Shown: in pieces, positions 5,957-8,990 of the stretch | Layout: the number at the start of each line of letters is the position of its first letter | Numbering within the stretch: the first letter of the stretch is position 1 | Assembly (NCBI GenBank): GCA_964546375.1 | Contig: CAZJJO010000077.1 | Location: 1 to 8,990 of the forward strand | Direction of reading: 5' to 3' | DNA from: CAYVFM01 sp964546375 | Lineage (GTDB): Bacteria; Gemmatimonadota; Gemmatimonadetes; Palauibacterales; Palauibacteraceae | DNA: 8,990 nt | Translations under genes and position numbers: made by a program | The notes under the pieces: generated by a model | What the model was told of the DNA's origin: nothing | What the model saw: only the letters and a program-made list of their open reading frames with translations | Databases searched by the model: none

Positions 5957-5977
5957 GCGGCCCCGGACGGGGGCCGC
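5957..5977. terminator. Hairpin downstream of the zinc-finger gene
   Basis: GCGGCCCC (5957-5964) pairs perfectly with GGGGCCGC (5970-5977) around a five-base loop. It begins ten bases beyond the stop of the minus-strand zinc-finger gene, so it probably ends the amidohydrolase/zinc-finger transcript before the mddA promoter. On that strand no T-run follows; three T's lie on the other side. Confidence 0.5.
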
Positions 5978-5986
5978 TTTGGCCCG

Positions 5987-6262
5987 CTACATCAGGTACG
6001 CCTCACAGGCCCAGCACCAGAGGAAGTCGTAGTCCTGGCGGTGCGGCCGGATGAAGGGATGGCCCGTCTCCTCCCAGTGCTCGTGGTCGTGGGCCCCCTC
6101 CGACTCGCAGCAGCCCACGAACCCGCAGGTGAGGCAGAGCCGCAGGTGGTCGGTGCCGCCGCAGACCTCGCAGGCCTCAGCCTCGGCGGTGGTGCCGGCG
6201 TCGAGCCGTCCGGTGTGCGGGCACTCGCCGCGCGCGATCGTCTCCGGCTCGCCGCCGCTCAC
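5987..6262 (-). CDS. UBP-type zinc-finger protein
   Basis: This 91-residue protein is almost entirely a ZnF-UBP (zf-UBP) domain. Candidate zinc ligands are Cys14/His16, Cys31/Cys34, Cys43/Cys46, Cys51, His58, His62, His68 and Cys83/Cys86. The core LRLCLTCGFVGCC (40-52) and HWEETGHPF (62-70) are characteristic. In eukaryotes the domain binds the free C-terminus of ubiquitin. Bacterial homologues are common, small and functionally unknown. The arginine of the eukaryotic CGRY motif is absent (here CCES), so classic ubiquitin-tail binding is unlikely. The end, WCWACEAYL (82-90), looks more like eukaryotic versions than usual bacterial ones. No signal peptide is present, so it should be cytosolic. 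The start is GTG at 6262, whose GTGA overlaps the TGA of the amidohydrolase gene, which strongly suggests translational coupling. Confidence 0.88.
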   Translation of the reverse strand: MSGGEPETIARGECPHTGRLDAGTTAEAEACEVCGGTDHLRLCLTCGFVGCCESEGAHDHEHWEETGHPFIRPHRQDYDFLWCWACEAYLM

Positions 6263-7608
6263 GGCGCGCCCCCGATCGCCGGCGTCCGCTCGCCGTCCCG
6301 CACGTAGATCACGCCGTCCTTCATCACGAAGCGGACGTCCTTCAGGACCGCGGGGTCGTCCAGCGGGCTTCCATCCACAGCCACGAGGTCGGCCAGCCGC
6401 CCGGCCTCGACGGCGCCGATCCGGTCCTCCATGTCCAGCAGGCGGGCGTTGACGCTGGTGGCCGCCCGGATGGCGTCCATGACGGGATAGCCGGTCTCGG
6501 CCATGTAGACGAACTCGCGGGCGTTCTCCCCGTGCGGGAAGACGCCGGCGTCGGTGCCGAAGGCGATGGGGACCCCCGCCCGCCAGGCGCGGCCGAAGGT
6601 CTCCTGGATCCGGGGACCGAGCTCGCGGGCCTTGGGCACCACCACGTCCGGGTAGTAGCCCTCCTCCTCGGCCCGCTCGGCGACCTCCTTGCCGGCGGTG
6701 ATCGTCGGCACCAGGTACGCGTCGCGCTCGACCATCATCTCCATGGTCTCCTCGCTCATCAGGGTGCCGTGCTCGATGGTCTTCACGCCGGCGCGGACGG
6801 CCCGCTGCATCCCCTCGTCCCCGTGGGCGTGGGCCGCCACCTCGACGCCCCAGTCGGCCGCCGTCTCGACGATCGTCCGGATCTCCTCCTCGGAGAACTG
6901 GGGGCGCTGGCCCTCGCGGGCGACGCTGAGCACGCCGCCGGTGGCGGTGATCTTGATCCAGTCGGCCCCCTGCTTGATCTGGTGGCGGACCCCCTTCCGG
7001 GCCGCGGGCACGCCGTCGACGACGCTCTCCAGGGGCCCGGGCTCGCCCAGCAGGTCGCGCCGGTAGCCGTTGGTGGGGTCGCCGTGTCCCCCGGTGACGG
7101 CCAGCGTGCGGCCGGCGCTCCGGATCCGCGGGCCGGCGACGCGGCCGGCGGCGACGGCGTCGCGGAGCGAGGTGTTGACCCCGCTCCCGCCCACGTCGCG
7201 GACGGTGGTGAAGCCCGCCGCCAGCGTCCGGCGGGCGAACTGGGCGGCGCGGAACGCCCGGTCCTCGGGGTTCAGCGTGAACCGCTCCAGGTACCGGTCC
7301 GGGTTCGTCTGCCCCTCGATGTGGACGTGCAGGTCGATGAGTCCGGGCAGGACGACCGCGTCGCTCAGGTCCACCAGCCGGTCGCCCTCGCCCGGGCTGC
7401 GGAAGCCGTCCTCGACGGCGGCGATCTCGTTCCCCTCGACGACGATCGTCACCTCGGAGCGGGGCTCGTCGGCCAGCCCGTCGATCAGCGTGCCCGCGTG
7501 GACGTAGGTGGTCTGGGCCGCGAGCGCGCCGGGCAGAGAGGCCAGCAGGAGGAAGAGGAGGAGCGAGGCGGTGCCGGCCGTCGACGGCCGGAGACGGTTC
7601 ACAGGCAT
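6259..7608 (-). CDS. Exported metal-dependent amidohydrolase (prolidase/imidazolonepropionase-like)
   Basis: This 449-residue protein has a signal peptide (hydrophobic 14-30, likely cleavage after ALA at 30) and an amidohydrolase TIM-barrel. Metal-site residues are all visible: HVH (His94, His96) after LPGLIDL, the probable carboxylated Lys219 in DWIKITATGG, His260 in AAHAHGDEG, His280 in TIEHGT and Asp353 in GTDAG. A C-terminal composite beta-sandwich segment (GRLADLVAVDGSPL, about 403-416) is typical. This subgroup includes Xaa-Pro and Xaa-Arg dipeptidases and some lactone, carbamate or organophosphate hydrolases. An exported peptidase-like enzyme is the best guess; substrate cannot be assigned. 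The ATG has GGAGG six bases upstream. It is followed, with a four-base overlap, by the zinc-finger gene. A 19-of-20 direct repeat links its signal-peptide codons to the region 80 bases upstream. Confidence 0.92.
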   Translation of the reverse strand: MPVNRLRPSTAGTASLLLFLLLASLPGALAAQTTYVHAGTLIDGLADEPRSEVTIVVEGNEIAAVEDGFRSPGEGDRLVDLSDAVVLPGLIDLHVHIEGQTNPDRYLERFTLNPEDRAFRAAQFARRTLAAGFTTVRDVGGSGVNTSLRDAVAAGRVAGPRIRSAGRTLAVTGGHGDPTNGYRRDLLGEPGPLESVVDGVPAARKGVRHQIKQGADWIKITATGGVLSVAREGQRPQFSEEEIRTIVETAADWGVEVAAHAHGDEGMQRAVRAGVKTIEHGTLMSEETMEMMVERDAYLVPTITAGKEVAERAEEEGYYPDVVVPKARELGPRIQETFGRAWRAGVPIAFGTDAGVFPHGENAREFVYMAETGYPVMDAIRAATSVNARLLDMEDRIGAVEAGRLADLVAVDGSPLDDPAVLKDVRFVMKDGVIYVRDGERTPAIGGAP

Positions 7609-7677
7609 CGTGGACCTCCGAATGGGTTCGCGGATGACCCCGCGGCCGGGCCGGCCCCCGTGGACGGCCGGAGACGG
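7578..7677. repeat. 20-base direct repeat (19/20), copies 80 bases apart
   Basis: Bases 7578-7597 and 7658-7677 read CCGT(C/G)GACGGCCGGAGACGG, differing at one position. The first copy lies in the signal-peptide codons of the amidohydrolase gene (residues about 4-11), the second in its upstream leader. It may be the remnant of a local duplication or a pair of protein-binding sites. Confidence 0.6.
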
Positions 7678-7769
7678 GAGGCCGCGGGCGAGCGGACAGA
7701 AGGATAGGGGCGGGCGGCCTTCCGGACCACGGCGCCGCGCCCGGCGGAGCGGGCCCCCGCCCGGCGGCC

Positions 7770-7786
7770 CGGCGGACGGACCGCCG
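7770..7786. terminator. Weak hairpin downstream of the DUF3014 gene
   Basis: CGGCGG (7770-7775) pairs with CCGCCG (7781-7786) around a five-base loop, 34 bases beyond the DUF3014 stop on the minus strand. No T-run follows. The 211-base gap 7609-7819 contains it and presumably the amidohydrolase promoter, of which I see no clear example. Confidence 0.25.
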
Positions 7787-7819
7787 ACCCGAGCGCCGGC
7801 GGAGGCGCCCGACGGAGCC

Positions 7820-8653
7820 TCAGGAGCCGGCGTCCTCCCCGTCCGAGACGGGCAGGGTCGGCAGCTCCATCGCCTCGGACAGCTCCCGGAGCTTCTCCTG
7901 GACCCGGCGCACGTTCTCCGGGCCCGTCCTCAGCAGGTGCTTCTGCGCCGGGTCCAGCCCCTCGAGGTCCGGATCGCGGTACGCCCAGGCGGTGGCGCCG
8001 TCGGGCTCCACCTCGACGGGGCCCTCGGGGACGGGGACGGCCAGGAGCGTCTCGACGGCCCGGGCCATCGCCGCGTCGAAGTCACCCTCCGGAAAGCCCA
8101 GGTCGCGGTAGACCCGCTGGAAGAGCGGCCGCAGGCGACGGTAGAGCTCGGCCGTCCCCTCGGTGTCCAGGGAGACGAAGGCGTCCACGATCGGGTCGTA
8201 CCGGTCGTAGCTGGCCGGGGCGATCACGGTGTCCCCCTCCGCCCGTCGGACGCGGAACGAGCCCTCCGGGTCGAGGAACTCGAGCTCGGATCGCGGGCTG
8301 AGCCCCGACCCCACGGTGACCACCGCGCCCACGAACCGGCGCGCCAGGTCCTCGGTCACCAGCCACTCGGCCAGGCGCGGATGGGACGAGAGCTCCCCCG
8401 CCAGATCGCGGATCAGCGGGTCGGCGGAGTCCGGGGGCGGGAGGTCGGCCGCCGTGTCCGCCGGCGCCGGGGCCGTCGCGGCCGTGTCCGCGGCGCCCGG
8501 AGTCCCCGCCGACGGGTCGCCCTCCTCCCCCGAGCGGAGCCAGAGCCAGGCCCCGCCGGCCAGGAGGAGGACGACCACGATCCCCGCCGCGACCGCGTAG
8601 GGTCGGTCGGCGAGCCCGCGACGTCCTCCTCGTGAACGTTCCGAACGCTCCAT
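7820..8653 (-). CDS. Membrane-anchored DUF3014 protein
   Basis: This 277-residue protein has a basic N-terminus, one membrane helix (about 19-39) and an Ala/Thr/Pro/Asp-rich linker (43-75) with a near-repeated ADTAA motif. A soluble DUF3014 domain (about 76-262) follows. Hallmarks of the family are LPPPDSADPLIRDL (71-84), the LVTEDLARRFVGAVV segment (98-112), APASYDRYDPIVDAF (145-159), LYRRLRPLFQRVYRDLGFPEG (170-190) and the C-terminal DPAQKHLLRTGPENVRRVQEKLREL (234-258). DUF3014 proteins are mostly about this length in Proteobacteria and related phyla and have no established function; the domain should face the periplasm. The ATG at 8653 has GGGGGAGG five bases upstream. The frame remains open to the window end, but that extension is low-complexity and lacks the family pattern. 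No partner gene is evident. Confidence 0.85.
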   Translation of the reverse strand: MERSERSRGGRRGLADRPYAVAAGIVVVLLLAGGAWLWLRSGEEGDPSAGTPGAADTAATAPAPADTAADLPPPDSADPLIRDLAGELSSHPRLAEWLVTEDLARRFVGAVVTVGSGLSPRSELEFLDPEGSFRVRRAEGDTVIAPASYDRYDPIVDAFVSLDTEGTAELYRRLRPLFQRVYRDLGFPEGDFDAAMARAVETLLAVPVPEGPVEVEPDGATAWAYRDPDLEGLDPAQKHLLRTGPENVRRVQEKLRELSEAMELPTLPVSDGEDAGS

Positions 8654-8990
8654 CTCAGCCTCCCCCTTCCCCGCCCTGATCGACGCCGGCCCCGCGAGGG
8701 GGCGTCCCGGCCCGGCCGAGGACGGCGCGGCCGGACGCGGGAGCGGACGGTGCGGCCCTGCTCGCAGGGAGGGAGACTGACGTCCCGCCGCCCGTCGGAC
8801 AACCCGGCTCCCCCGTCCTCCCGGCGGACCTCGGCCGCCCGGGCCGGCCGGCTCGCCCCTCCGGTCCGGCCGCCGCCCCGGCCACGGTCGCCGGGCGAAC
8901 CGTGCGCCGGGGTTCGGGGGTAGGCCCCTCCGCGCCCCCGAGCCGCCCGCTTCGTCCCCGCCGCCCATGGCCGACGACGACCCAGCCGGC
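8654..8990. other. Intergenic region at the right edge, no gene supported
   Basis: These 337 bases upstream of the DUF3014 gene are extremely GC-rich and low in complexity. The frames that stay open in them read as Gly/Pro/Arg-rich shadows. A small hairpin, CCCTG/CAGGG around CTCG (8756-8769), is present. An ATG at 8967 on the plus strand opens MADDDPAG before the window ends and could be the start of a divergent gene, but it has no ribosome-binding site and too few codons to judge. I found no convincing promoter. Confidence 0.4.

Noticed and set aside
5148..6032. Plus-strand frame opposite the mddA-like gene
   Set aside because: It is an antisense shadow of a clearly recognisable methyltransferase, has no ribosome-binding site, and is low-complexity Arg/Asp/Glu-rich.
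6532..7707. Long plus-strand frame opposite the amidohydrolase
   Set aside because: It is a mirror of the amidohydrolase codons, rich in Gly, Asp, Val and His with no domain pattern, as expected from high third-position GC on the opposite strand.
8654..8968. N-terminal extension of the DUF3014 protein to a start near 8968
   Set aside because: The extension is Gly/Pro/Arg-rich and of low complexity, while the ATG at 8653 has a good ribosome-binding site directly followed by the basic segment and membrane helix.
8967..8990. Possible start of a divergent gene (ATG then MADDDPAG)
   Set aside because: Only eight codons are visible and no ribosome-binding site precedes the ATG, so it cannot be supported from this window.

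Overview
The window is very GC-rich (clearly above 70% by eye, with almost every codon ending in G or C) and carries nine convincing protein genes. There is no RNA gene, insertion sequence, CRISPR array or prophage signature. The style fits a GC-rich environmental bacterium with a Gram-negative-type envelope. An Ala/Thr/Asp-rich lipoprotein, an exported amidohydrolase, a DUF3014 protein and a ribosome-hibernation/cold-shock fusion would suit Gemmatimonadota or a similar phylum. That placement is inference from gene content only; no marker gene is present.

Layout. 84-1397 (-) is a PAS-PAS-GGDEF diguanylate cyclase. It diverges, across a 360-base intergenic region holding a perfect 14-base palindrome, from 1758-2360 (+), an HPF/RaiA ribosome-hibernation domain fused to a cold-shock domain. 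A small NTF2/DUF4440-like lipoprotein follows at 2479-2991 (+). It converges on a minus-strand pair: a bacterial PH-domain (bPH2) membrane protein (3148-3771), preceded upstream by an unrecognised single-pass membrane protein (3902-4516). From the same divergent region a 90-residue membrane protein of the transmembrane Fragile-X-F type runs rightward (4713-4985). It converges on 5040-5810 (-), an MddA-type methanethiol S-methyltransferase, the enzyme that makes dimethyl sulfide. Further right, all on the minus strand, lie a UBP-type zinc-finger protein (5987-6262), an exported metal-dependent amidohydrolase (6259-7608) whose stop overlaps the zinc-finger gene's GTG start, and a membrane-anchored DUF3014 protein (7820-8653).

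How the genes fit together. The left part has a signalling and dormancy flavour: c-di-GMP synthesis beside a ribosome-hibernation factor with an RNA-binding domain. The middle is envelope-related membrane and lipoprotein genes. The right part combines volatile sulfur methylation, exported peptide or amide hydrolysis and a zinc-finger protein. Most neighbours look like single-gene units separated by hairpins; the only tightly coupled pair is amidohydrolase/zinc finger. I see no clear multi-gene novel system. The most distinctive points are that coupled pair, the unusual zinc-finger sequence, the mddA gene, and the acidic tandem-repeat tail on the HPF/cold-shock fusion.
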